Shown here: piece after piece, positions 34,620-43,043 of the stretch
Layout: every line of letters starts with the position of its first letter
How positions within the stretch are numbered: the stretch's first letter is position 1
Assembly (NCBI RefSeq): GCF_003860405.1
Contig: NZ_CP034170.1
Span: 2,108,001 to 2,172,000 of the forward strand
Source: Nakamurella antarctica
GTDB taxonomy: Bacteria; Actinomycetota; Actinomycetes; Mycobacteriales; Nakamurellaceae
Length of the DNA stretch: 64,000 nucleotides
Direction: 5' to 3'
Made by a program: the position numbers and the translations under genes
Notes under the pieces: model-generated
Databases searched by the model: none
What the model saw: only the letters and a program-made list of their open reading frames with translations
What the model was told of the DNA's origin: nothing

Positions 34620-36497
34620 TTAGCGGGGCTGCCTCAGGGCCTTGACGCCCGGTTTCGGAGGTGTCTTCACCGGCGCCTTCGCGAGAGTTTTGGCAGACTC
34701 CCGACTCGTCCAGGAGGCAATGGGGTTGCCAATCCAGCGACTGCTGTCAGGCACCACTTCACCGCGCATCACCAGCGATGCCGGACCCACCGTGGCGCCA
34801 CTGCCGATGGTGGCGGCGGGGAGTACCACGCTGTGCGGTCCGACACTCGCCCCAGCTTTCACAATCACGGTATCCATACTCATGATTCGATCATGGAATA
34901 GGTGTGTTTGCAGGACGCAACCCCGGCCGACGCTCGCACCGTCTCCGAGTTCCACCAAATCTGACTCCGGCAGCCAGTAGGTCTCCAGCCACACGCCCTT
35001 GCCGATCTTGGCGCCCAACGCACGCAGCCACCAGTTCAGCATGGGGGTTCCCAGAACTGGACCTGCGAACCAGGGCACCGCGACGGTCTCGACAAAGGTG
35101 TCTGCCAGCTCGTTGCGCCACACGAACGAGGACCACAACGGGTGCTCGACGGCCCGAAACCTGCCCACCAGCAACCACTTTGCGGCCACTGATATGAGGG
35201 CGGCAAGCAATCCACCCGCCATCAGAAGCGCTCCGGAAAGTACGCCAGCAACTGCCACGCTGGACTCGGTAATTAACCATTCCAGACCCAGTAGTATCGC
35301 GATGCCGATGCCCACCGTCACCATCGCGGGCAGCAACCTGCAGGTTTCCACCACAGCGCGGGCCAGCTTCAATTTGAGCGGCGGCGCGTAGGTGCGCGAA
35401 TCGTCGGCGGTGGCGCTATGCCGGCGTAGCTCCACGGGCGGACTGCCCAACCACGAAGTTCCGGCCTTCGCCTTCTTTGGCGTGGCCGAAAGTACTGCCA
35501 CCAAACCATTTTTTGGCACCCGGCGGCCGGGCGCCGTCATTCCCGAGTTCCCTAAGAACGCCCGCTTCCCGACTTTGGATCGTTCGACCCGGAGCCAACC
35601 ACCACCGAGTTCGTAGGAGCCGACCATCGTGTCGTCCGCGAGGAAAGCGCCGTTGCCTACCGTGGTCAATTTAGGAAGCATGATCACGGTTGATGCCTCC
35701 ACACCCGCACCCACTTTGGCGCCCAGAACCCTGAGCCAGACGGGCGTGAGGAGGCTTGCGTAGAGCGGAAATGCGACGGTTCGCGCCGAATCCATCAATT
35801 TTTCGACCGACCAGACCTGCCAGCCAATCCGGCCCCGCACCGGGTGGTACCCGGGCACTACCCCAATGCTGAGCAGCCGCACACACAACGCGGTAAGCGT
35901 GATGAATGCCGCCAATGCGAGCAGGGTCACCAGCGGTACTGCCAACATCGACGATCGAATCGCTTGGCCCAGGGTTCGAGCATCGCGAATCCACCAACCC
36001 AGCAAAGCGATACCGGGTAGCGCCGCTATCCAGGGCAGTGCGCCGAGGACAAGGGCACCAATACCGTAGGCAAAAACCCAGATCCCACCTCTGGCTGGGC
36101 GCTCTGCGGGCCACCGGTGACGCGCCTTGCCGATCCGTACTGCGGGTGAACCCGCCCACTTCTCTCCGGCTGGTACCCGGTGCGACACCGCAGACCCTGC
36201 TGCCACTTCGGCATTTTCACCGATCACCGAGCCCGGCCCCAGGGTGCTGCGGGAACCCACGGTGGCACCGGCCCCAACGGTGATGCCACCGACGTGGAGA
36301 ACGTCGCCGTCGAGCCAATACCCCGCAAGGTCCACCTCGCTGTTAATGGAACTGCCCGACCCCAACGTCAGCATCCCGGTGACGGGCGGTAAGGAATGTA
36401 GATCTGTATCGGCGCCTATTTTGACGCCCAACCCCCTCGCGTATACACCGATCCACGGAGCCCCCGCGAGATTGGTCGCTGCCATCGCCTCGGCCAA
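34620..36497 (-). CDS. Pls-like synthetase, C-terminal part (membrane/left-handed beta-helix region; frameshifted from N-terminal part)
   Basis: A 625-residue frame from the TTG 36497 that reads as the missing C-terminal half of the gene at 36343-38595. It contains three left-handed beta-helix (hexapeptide acyltransferase-like) modules, near residues 25-115, 265-330 and 520-590, each separated by paired membrane segments (LVLGALPWIAALPGIALLG, PLVTLLALAAFITLTAL, LPAMVTVGIGIAILLGLEWL, GALLMAGGLLAALISVAAK). This TM-C1-TM-C2-TM-C3 layout is that of the Pls/PosA family, in which the tandem C domains form isopeptide bonds iteratively. Frame continuity with the upstream half is restored by removing one base near 36510: the join then reads HLRIW-VAEHLAEAMAATNLAG. 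Whether the cell makes the whole protein is unknown. Confidence 0.8.
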   Translation of the reverse strand: MAEAMAATNLAGAPWIGVYARGLGVKIGADTDLHSLPPVTGMLTLGSGSSINSEVDLAGYWLDGDVLHVGGITVGAGATVGSRSTLGPGSVIGENAEVAAGSAVSHRVPAGEKWAGSPAVRIGKARHRWPAERPARGGIWVFAYGIGALVLGALPWIAALPGIALLGWWIRDARTLGQAIRSSMLAVPLVTLLALAAFITLTALCVRLLSIGVVPGYHPVRGRIGWQVWSVEKLMDSARTVAFPLYASLLTPVWLRVLGAKVGAGVEASTVIMLPKLTTVGNGAFLADDTMVGSYELGGGWLRVERSKVGKRAFLGNSGMTAPGRRVPKNGLVAVLSATPKKAKAGTSWLGSPPVELRRHSATADDSRTYAPPLKLKLARAVVETCRLLPAMVTVGIGIAILLGLEWLITESSVAVAGVLSGALLMAGGLLAALISVAAKWLLVGRFRAVEHPLWSSFVWRNELADTFVETVAVPWFAGPVLGTPMLNWWLRALGAKIGKGVWLETYWLPESDLVELGDGASVGRGCVLQTHLFHDRIMSMDTVIVKAGASVGPHSVVLPAATIGSGATVGPASLVMRGEVVPDSSRWIGNPIASWTSRESAKTLAKAPVKTPPKPGVKALRQPR

Positions 36498-38595
36498 GTG
36501 TTCTGCAACACCAAATCCTCAGATGGACGCTGCCTCCCCTCGGGAAGGTGCCGGGTTCTACCTTCCTCAGTAGCAACCGGGCACCGGCCACGGTGACGGC
36601 CATCCGGCCGGGAGGGCTCAGGAAGATGACGGTCCCCAGAAGTACCCACCACCAGGAAACAACCGGCGCCCACGGGAAGTTGCCGAACCAAGAAAGAATA
36701 TTATTCAGCGCCATCAACCAGGTCAGCCACCGCAAACCGGTCAAGGTGATGAGGGGGACGGTGAGCGCCGCCTGGATCAGCTGAGCACGCAGTGGTGTGG
36801 GCGTCACCTCGCGAGTCTGCTGCGCCCCAGCAGGAACCATCGCGTCCAAGACTGCGGCAAGCGCGCCCAGCTGGGGAGCGGCGTAGATATCCGCAACCGT
36901 GGCCTCCGGGAATCTGCTGCGCAATATCGACACCAACTGAGCGGCGGTCAAGCTACCACCACCATGAGCAAAGAAATCGTCATCAGCACCCGAAACGGCC
37001 GCTCCCAGGATGTTTCGCCATTGTTGGGCTATCCACGCGGCGGTGCCGGAAAGATTGTCACCCACGTCGGGCTCGTCGGCAGAGCCTTGCAGCGGCCACG
37101 GCAGCGCATCACGATCCACCTTGCCCGACGTTCGTGTCGGGAGCGAATCGACAATGGTCAGCATCGGGACCATGGTGGCTGGCAGCAGCTCACGAAGCTC
37201 AACGGTAGCGGCGGCCACATCGAAGTCGCGGGCTTCGTTCTCCACGGCGAGGTAGCCGACCAGGATTTGGTTGCCGGCAGGGGTGGTCCTGATTGCTGCC
37301 GCCGCACCGGCAACACCGCGCAAGGCCTGCATCGCGGAGTCGACCTCGCCTAATTCAATGCGACGACCACCCAACTTGATTTGCTCGTCCGCACGGCCTA
37401 AGAACACCAAACCCTCGGACTCGTACCGGACTAGATCTCCGCTGCGATAGGCCCGGCTCCAACCAAGCTGTGGCATGGGAGCAAACTTTTGTGCATCCTT
37501 CTCGGCGTCCAGATACCTCGCGAGCCCCACGCCGCCGATGATCAGTTCACCCGTTTCCCCTTCAGCAACTCCGAATCCCGCGGCGTCCACGACCGCAAGA
37601 TCCCAACCATCCAGTGGCAGCCCAATCCGGATCGGGCCTTGACCCGTCATCGGGGCAGCACACGCGACGACGGTAGCTTCCGTGGGCCCGTAGGTATTCC
37701 AGACCTCACGGCCGGGGTAGACCAGTCGTTCGGCTAATTCTGGAGGGCACGCCTCCCCACCAAATATGAGCAGTCGAACCGCGTCCAGCGCATGGACGGG
37801 CCACAGCGCCGCCAAGGTCGGCACGGTCGAAACGACGGTGATCTGTTGCGCCACCAACCACGGCCCCAGATCGACCCCGGTACGGACCAGGGAGCGAGGA
37901 GCAGGAACCAGCGCCGCACCGTGCCGCCACGCAAGCCACATCTCCTCACACGATGCGTCGAAGGCCACGGAAAGCCCCGCCAGCACCCTGTCCTCGGGGC
38001 CGAGCGGCTCGGTGTCCTCAGCTTGCAAAAAGATTCGCGCTTCAGCATCGGCGAAGGCAGCCGCACTGCGGTGGGTCACCGCGACGCCTTTGGGGGTACC
38101 TGTTGAACCCGAGGTAAAAATCACCCAAGCATCGTCATCGGGCCTGGGATCATTTCGACGTGCTGCACCCTGCACCGGCATATCGCGACTGCTCTCGATG
38201 CGCCCGCCTTCTCCAACCACGGCACTGACTTCGGCTTCGGAAAATACGAGGGATGCCCTTTCCGGAGGGTCTTCAAAATCGACCGGCACGTAGGCAGCAC
38301 CGACCAGGAGCGCGCCCAAAATCCAGATATACAGATCGGCAGTACCGGAGGGAATCCGAATTCCGACCCGGTCACCAGACCCCACCCCCCTGGCAATCAA
38401 ATCGTGCGCTGCCGACTCCGCTTCCAGAATGAGACTGCTGTAGCTCAGCTCTCGAGTTCCGTCGTCAAGAGCGACGGCGTCAGGGAAAAGTCCAGCAGAT
38501 GTACGCAGAATGTCTACGAGGGTGCGGCTATCGGGAGCGAAATCACCCCGCAAAAGCTCTGGGGCGTCCGCTGGGTCACCAGCGTGAGTGCTCAC
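36343..38595 (-). CDS. Pls-like synthetase, N-terminal part (adenylation and carrier domains; frameshifted)
   Basis: Adenylation domain over residues ~25-510 with FTSGSTGTPKGVAVTH (A3), NTYGPTEATVV (A5), YRSGDLVRY (A7), IKLGGRRIELGEVD (A8) and TSGKVDRDAL (A10 Lys); carrier domain with FFAHGGGSLTAAQLV, whose Ser takes phosphopantetheine; then the first membrane pair. Aligning by eye to GrsA, the pocket residues read D-A-E-S-I-G-T-V-V-K, near the lysine-type code D-A-E-S-I-G-S-V-C-K. The true frame stops being colinear at about 36510, after which 55 codons of unrelated sequence run to a stop at 36343. GTG 38595 (VSTHAGDP) is the likely start; the ribosome-binding site is weak. Repaired, the protein would be about 1324 residues, close to Streptomyces Pls (about 1319 from memory). 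Confidence 0.85.
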   Translation of the reverse strand: MSTHAGDPADAPELLRGDFAPDSRTLVDILRTSAGLFPDAVALDDGTRELSYSSLILEAESAAHDLIARGVGSGDRVGIRIPSGTADLYIWILGALLVGAAYVPVDFEDPPERASLVFSEAEVSAVVGEGGRIESSRDMPVQGAARRNDPRPDDDAWVIFTSGSTGTPKGVAVTHRSAAAFADAEARIFLQAEDTEPLGPEDRVLAGLSVAFDASCEEMWLAWRHGAALVPAPRSLVRTGVDLGPWLVAQQITVVSTVPTLAALWPVHALDAVRLLIFGGEACPPELAERLVYPGREVWNTYGPTEATVVACAAPMTGQGPIRIGLPLDGWDLAVVDAAGFGVAEGETGELIIGGVGLARYLDAEKDAQKFAPMPQLGWSRAYRSGDLVRYESEGLVFLGRADEQIKLGGRRIELGEVDSAMQALRGVAGAAAAIRTTPAGNQILVGYLAVENEARDFDVAAATVELRELLPATMVPMLTIVDSLPTRTSGKVDRDALPWPLQGSADEPDVGDNLSGTAAWIAQQWRNILGAAVSGADDDFFAHGGGSLTAAQLVSILRSRFPEATVADIYAAPQLGALAAVLDAMVPAGAQQTREVTPTPLRAQLIQAALTVPLITLTGLRWLTWLMALNNILSWFGNFPWAPVVSWWWVLLGTVIFLSPPGRMAVTVAGARLLLRKVEPGTFPRGGSVHLRIWCCRTLGRGDGSDQSRGGSVDRCIREGVGRQNRRRYRSTFLTARHRDADVGVGQFH

Positions 38596-38727
38596 GCCAC
38601 TATGATCGCAGGCCGGCCATGAGGACCCTGCATCAGGTCCCGCGATGCGACACGGATTGCGAGTAATTCGTAGGTTTAATCTTGCAGAATTAGGAACAAA
38701 CTGTCGCCTTCCAGCGTTACACCGAAG

Positions 38728-39747
38728 GTGAGCGCCCAAACACACACACTGCCGCTGTCCGTTCTCGAACTGTCTCCCGTGCTGAAGAACGCCGGAAGCG
38801 CCCAAGCGTTGCACTACAGCACCGAGCTAGCGCGATGCGCTGAAGCCCTTGGCTATCAACGGTTTTGGGTGGCCGAACATCACAACATGCCAGCAATTGC
38901 CAGCTCCTCCCCTGCCGTGTTGATCGCGCACCTCGCTGCTGCGACGTCGACCATTCGGGTGGGCTCCGGCGGCGTGATGTTGCCTAACCATGCGCCGTTG
39001 GTTGTGGCAGAACAGTTCGGGATGTTGGCCTCGCTGCACCCTGGACGCATCGATCTCGGCATCGGCAGGGCTCCCGGGACGGACGGTCGTACCGCAATGG
39101 CGTTGCGGCGCACCTCGGATGGGCTCTCAGCCGAAGACTTCCCCGCAGAACTTGCTGACGTGATGGCGATGCTGGCGGGCAGCCCCGATTTGCTCACCGC
39201 CGTCCCACGGGCGGAGACAATGCCTCAGGTGTGGCTCTTGGGCTCAAGTGGTTTTAGCGCGCAACTTGCCGGAATGCTCGGCCTGCCCTTCTCCTTCGCT
39301 CATCATTTCTCGTCCGATAACACGGAGGCTGCACTTGCCCTCTACCGCAGCACCTTTACCCCTTCGCGATTCCTCGCCGAGCCCTACGCCATGATCGGGG
39401 TCAATGCAGTTTGCGCACCTACCGATGAGGAGGCCGAATACCTCGCAAAGCCCGGCATTTTAGCGTTTCTGCGGCTGCGTACAGGGCGTCCGCAGGCGTT
39501 GGAAACGCCGGAGGATGCCGCAAAATATCAGTTCACAGATGCCGAGATGGCTTTTGCCGCCCAGCGCCGTCGCGGTCAGCTTCTGGGCTCACCGGAAACC
39601 GTGCGCGCCCAGCTTGCCCTCTTAGTAGACCGCACCCACGTCGACGAGCTCATGCTAACGAGCCAGGTGTACGACGTTGACGCCCGGATCAGGACTTTGG
39701 AATTCGTCGCTGACTTGGTCAGCGAGGGTATTCCCGCTCTGGTCTAG
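38728..39747 (+). CDS. LLM-class (luciferase-like) flavin-dependent oxidoreductase
   Basis: A 339-residue TIM-barrel protein using FMNH2 or F420. LPLSVLELSPVL at the N terminus, YQRFWVAEHHNMPAIASSSPAVLIAHLAAAT, and IRVGSGGVMLPNHAPLVVAEQFGMLASLHPGRIDLGIGRAPG are the hallmark of the MsnO8-like luciferase subfamily. Start GTG 38728. It is divergent from the Pls-like gene with 132 bases between starts. Substrate unknown; nothing links it to the Pls group except the shared promoter region. Confidence 0.9.
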   Translation: MSAQTHTLPLSVLELSPVLKNAGSAQALHYSTELARCAEALGYQRFWVAEHHNMPAIASSSPAVLIAHLAAATSTIRVGSGGVMLPNHAPLVVAEQFGMLASLHPGRIDLGIGRAPGTDGRTAMALRRTSDGLSAEDFPAELADVMAMLAGSPDLLTAVPRAETMPQVWLLGSSGFSAQLAGMLGLPFSFAHHFSSDNTEAALALYRSTFTPSRFLAEPYAMIGVNAVCAPTDEEAEYLAKPGILAFLRLRTGRPQALETPEDAAKYQFTDAEMAFAAQRRRGQLLGSPETVRAQLALLVDRTHVDELMLTSQVYDVDARIRTLEFVADLVSEGIPALV

Positions 39748-39834
39748 CGCGGCCAGCCTAGGCGATGGCCGGTCAGTGCGGGGTGTACTAGGCGTAACGG
39801 CACGAGAAAGCGACGTTACTCATCTCGGTGCCAA

Positions 39835-41604
39835 TTACCGCCGGCGTTTGGACCGAGTACCGCCGATGGTTCGTCCCAGTGACCCACCCAAGGACGTACC
39901 CAGCGAACGCCAAAAGGACTTCAGGACAGGGCTGTTGGTGAGGTCGGACAAAAATCCGCCGCCCGCATCAGCGCTCTGCGGGTCAGGTTCATAACTGGGT
40001 GCCGTAGAAGCTTGCCCTGACGGCTGATCCGGCCAAATCGGGTCCGGGAGCGGCGGAAGAGTCGGCCAATCGACCCGAGCTGACGGGGGCTGAACTGGCA
40101 CGGAACCGCCACCTGCTGCGGCGCCTGGGGCCACTTCGTTGGCTGGCGCTGCGAGCCGGCCCGTCAACATCTCGTAAGCAGATTCCCGGTCAACGACGAC
40201 TTGGTACTTCCCCGCCAAGGGCGACTGAGCTACCAACCCCGCCACCACCTCGGGGCTCGCAGGCGCCATCAAAGACCGCGGTGCGCGTACGCGGGTCCAC
40301 GCCACCGGAGTCGGTGCGCCCTTTTCACTGAGCACCGTAACAATCGCTTCGCCAGTGCCGAGACTGGTGAGGGCGGAAGACAACTCATAGTCCGACGTCA
40401 CCGGGTAGGTCTTAACCGTGGCGGCTAGCGCCTCCTGATCCTGCGGGGTGAACGCCCGCAACGCGTGCTGCACCCTGGCGCCCAGTTGGGAGAGCACAGG
40501 TCCCGGAACGTCCGTGGGAAGCTGCGTGCAGAAAAACACCCCCACCCCTTTGGAACGGATCAGTTTCACCGTTTGTGCGATGGCCGACAACAGAGCTTTG
40601 GAGGCGTCAGCAAAGAGCAAGTGGGCCTCGTCAAACATGAAGACTAGTTTTGGCTTTTCTAGATCGCCGACCTCCGGCAGCACTTCAAAGAGCTCAGAGA
40701 GCAACCACATCATGAACGTCGAGAACATGGCGGGCCGCGACTGCAAACCCGAGGCATCCAACAGGCTTATGACCCCGCGCCCATCCACACTGCGCAGAAA
40801 ATCCTGAACCTCCCACTGTGGCTCGCCAAAAAACACGTCCCCACCATCTGCTTCAAGGTTCGTGACAGCGCGGAGAATCACCCCGGCAGTCGATTTCGAG
40901 ACTCCACCCAACTCCGTCAAGTCAGCTTTGCCTTCTGCCGAAGTGAGATGCGAGATGACGGCTCGCAGATCTTTGGTATCCAACAGTGGAAACGCTTTCT
41001 GATCCGCCCAGTGGAAGATCAGACCCAACGTTGACTCCTGAGTGGCGTTCAGGTCCAGCACCTTTGAAAGCAGGATTGGTCCGAAGGAGTCGATCGTTGC
41101 CCGAAGCTGAATCGAATTACCCTGCCCTGCAAGGCTTACGAACTCGACGGGATATGCAGAGGGCTGCCAGGTGTCCCCCGTATCCGCTGCTCGGGTACTA
41201 ATCCGGTCCCCCGGAATTCCCGGCTGCGCCAAACCGGACAGATCACCCTTGACGTCGGGCATCAGAACCGCGACACCGGCGGCGCTGAGTTGCTCAGCCA
41301 TCAGCTGCAACGTTTTGGTTTTGCCCGTGCCAGTTGCCCCGGCGACCAAACCATGCCTGGTGAACATCGACAGCGGAATTTTCACCTGAGCTGCAGGATT
41401 CACCTCGGCCCCGCACACCACGGATCCCAGCGTCACCGAGGGCGCAAGGGAGGCATAGCCCGCCGAAATGCGGTCCGTAACTTCGGTTGCCGCGCTACTC
41501 AACTCCGGCCCCACCACAGCAGCGACCGGGCTCCCGCTCGCCGCTGCGCTTGCGGGCGAGAAAGCATCGGGGGCTTCTGTCGCGGCAGGTTCGGGACTCG
41601 TCAT
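39835..41604 (-). CDS. DUF853 / HerA-like P-loop ATPase
   Basis: A 589-residue protein: a HAS-barrel-like start (SVVCGAEVNPAAQVKIPLSMFTRHGLV), Walker A GATGTGKT, VAVLMPDVKGDLSGLAQPG, Walker B-like KLVFMFDEAHLLF, and a late arginine-finger region VQHALRAFTPQDQEAL. The last ~100 residues are Pro/Ser-rich with a basic end KRRR. DUF853 proteins are related to HerA/FtsK translocases; their role is unsettled. ATG 41604 follows ACGGAGGAAT with five bases spacing; the frame open to 41625 is less likely. It is divergent from orn, the same arrangement as Rv2510c-Rv2511. Confidence 0.9.
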   Translation of the reverse strand: MTSPEPAATEAPDAFSPASAAASGSPVAAVVGPELSSAATEVTDRISAGYASLAPSVTLGSVVCGAEVNPAAQVKIPLSMFTRHGLVAGATGTGKTKTLQLMAEQLSAAGVAVLMPDVKGDLSGLAQPGIPGDRISTRAADTGDTWQPSAYPVEFVSLAGQGNSIQLRATIDSFGPILLSKVLDLNATQESTLGLIFHWADQKAFPLLDTKDLRAVISHLTSAEGKADLTELGGVSKSTAGVILRAVTNLEADGGDVFFGEPQWEVQDFLRSVDGRGVISLLDASGLQSRPAMFSTFMMWLLSELFEVLPEVGDLEKPKLVFMFDEAHLLFADASKALLSAIAQTVKLIRSKGVGVFFCTQLPTDVPGPVLSQLGARVQHALRAFTPQDQEALAATVKTYPVTSDYELSSALTSLGTGEAIVTVLSEKGAPTPVAWTRVRAPRSLMAPASPEVVAGLVAQSPLAGKYQVVVDRESAYEMLTGRLAAPANEVAPGAAAGGGSVPVQPPSARVDWPTLPPLPDPIWPDQPSGQASTAPSYEPDPQSADAGGGFLSDLTNSPVLKSFWRSLGTSLGGSLGRTIGGTRSKRRR

Positions 41605-41777
41605 AGGTGATTCCTCCGTACGCACAGCCGGCGACGCGACGATGCCCTCGTTTCAGCACTGTTTTCGAGTGCGAGCTTACCGGCCGTGGGTGGGGGTAGG
41701 AGGGGAGGTCCGTTCATCGGTGTCACCCGCCCACGCCCGGCAGTTCGAACGGGCGTCAAAGGACTAAGGTTCTTCAC

Positions 41778-42401
41778 GTGAACGACAGACTCGTATGGAT
41801 CGACTGCGAAATGACCGGGTTGGACCTGAAGAAGGACTGCCTGATCGAAATTGCCGCCCTTGTGACCGACGCGGACCTCAACATCCTGGGGGAAGGCATC
41901 GATGTGGTCATCCATGCCAGCAATGATGCGCTCGCACACATGCCCGAGATTGTGACAGCAATGCACGCTGCCTCGGGGCTTACCGACGAAGTACGAGCTT
42001 CCTCGGTGACAGTGCGCGAGGCCGAAGAAATGGTCTTGGAGTACATCAAAAAGTTCGTCCCAGATCCCAAAACCGCGCCACTGGCGGGCAACTCGATCGG
42101 CACCGACCGCGGGTTCATCTCCCGCGACATGGCCGAACTAGACGAACATCTGCACTACCGAATGATTGACGTCTCCTCGATCAAAGAGCTGTGCCGCCGT
42201 TGGTACCCGCGGATCTACTTCGCCCAGCCCGCAAAAGGCATGGCGCACCGCGCTTTGGCCGACATTGAGGAGTCGATTCGCGAACTCGCGTATTACCGCC
42301 GCACTGCGTTCGTAGCCGACCCAGGTCCCAGCAGTGACGAAGCCCAAGCAGTCGCAGCCGATCTGCTTTCCGGAGTAGATGGTCGGAAGCATCACGGTTG
42401 A
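41778..42401 (+). CDS. orn: Oligoribonuclease
   Basis: A 207-residue 3'-5' exonuclease of the DEDDh type that degrades di- to pentaribonucleotides, including pGpG from c-di-GMP. Motifs: [10 protein letters not shown] (DxE), [15 protein letters not shown] (second Asp), [11 protein letters not shown] (His and final Asp). GTG start at 41778. Essential in many bacteria. tRNA-His follows 46 bases later and may be co-transcribed. Confidence 0.96.
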   Translation: MNDRLVWIDCEMTGLDLKKDCLIEIAALVTDADLNILGEGIDVVIHASNDALAHMPEIVTAMHAASGLTDEVRASSVTVREAEEMVLEYIKKFVPDPKTAPLAGNSIGTDRGFISRDMAELDEHLHYRMIDVSSIKELCRRWYPRIYFAQPAKGMAHRALADIEESIRELAYYRRTAFVADPGPSSDEAQAVAADLLSGVDGRKHHG

Positions 42402-42447
42402 TCGGTTAGAATATTTGTGGTTGTTGCCTCGCGCAGCAGTCGCCATG

Positions 42448-42520
42448 GTGGGCGTAGCTCAGCTGGTAGAGCACTGGCTTGTGGTGCCGGTGGCCGCGGG
42501 TTCGAGTCCCGTCGCTCACC
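42448..42520 (+). tRNA. tRNA-His (anticodon GUG)
   Basis: Acceptor GTGGGCG/CGCTCAC with discriminator C at 42520, preceded by G at 42447 that can serve as the extra G-1 needed for histidylation. D-arm TAGCTCAGCTGGTAGAGC, anticodon loop TTGTGGT giving GUG, T-loop TTCGAGT. CCA is encoded at 42521-42523. Confidence 0.95.
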
Positions 42521-42526
42521 CCATGC

Positions 42527-42561
42527 AAGTAAGCCCCCGACTCCGGTCGGGGGGCTTACTT
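42527..42561 (+). terminator. Terminator after tRNA-His
   Basis: AAGTAAGCCCCCGAC and GTCGGGGGGCTTACTT form a long near-perfect stem around TCCG. Only short T runs follow, but the stem is strong and directly behind the tRNA. Confidence 0.8.
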
Positions 42562-42636
42562 CGTTCTCAGCTTCACATTCCGAGGTACCTACTCGGTGGA
42601 CAGCGACCTCAGGGAGAACCGGGAGGCGACGAGGCC

Positions 42637-43041
42637 TCAGGTCACGCCCCGCACAACGGGCCGCAGGAGTGCCGTTTCGGCATCGGTGAAGAGCCTCGAC
42701 CGAATTAAGAACCGTTTGCCCGTAGGTGATTCCACACTAAAACCGCTGCCGCGCCCTGGCACCACGTCCACCGTAAGATGGGTGTGAGACCAATATTCGA
42801 ACTGGGCCGCGGACATCCAGAACTCGATCGGCTGATCCACGCCAGCATCGAGCACACCGAGCATGACATCCTGATCACCCAGTATGAACTCACCCACGGG
42901 AAAGCACATTGGCGCAGATCCGTCGCAACATCCGCCGGATTGATGAAACATCAGTGGACCATGCACCCCGGTCAGCTCGACGAGCAGGTCGGCCGCGAGT
43001 GGGGCCAGGGCGACCCTGGCCACCACATCGGATCCGGTCAT
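42637..43041 (-). CDS. DUF779 protein linked to aldehyde dehydrogenase
   Basis: A 134-residue protein with the DUF779 core GPLMFHQSGGCCDGSAPMCFP near residues 28-48 and a second part with WSHTHLTVDVVPGRGSGFSVE. The clustered Cys suggest a metal site. Genes of this family commonly sit right behind NAD-aldehyde dehydrogenases of the AcoD/ExaC type, and here it begins two bases after the end of that gene on the same strand, so the pair is an operon. Its biochemical role is not established. Confidence 0.88.
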   Translation of the reverse strand: MTGSDVVARVALAPLAADLLVELTGVHGPLMFHQSGGCCDGSAPMCFPVGEFILGDQDVMLGVLDAGVDQPIEFWMSAAQFEYWSHTHLTVDVVPGRGSGFSVESPTGKRFLIRSRLFTDAETALLRPVVRGVT

Positions 43042-43043
43042 GT

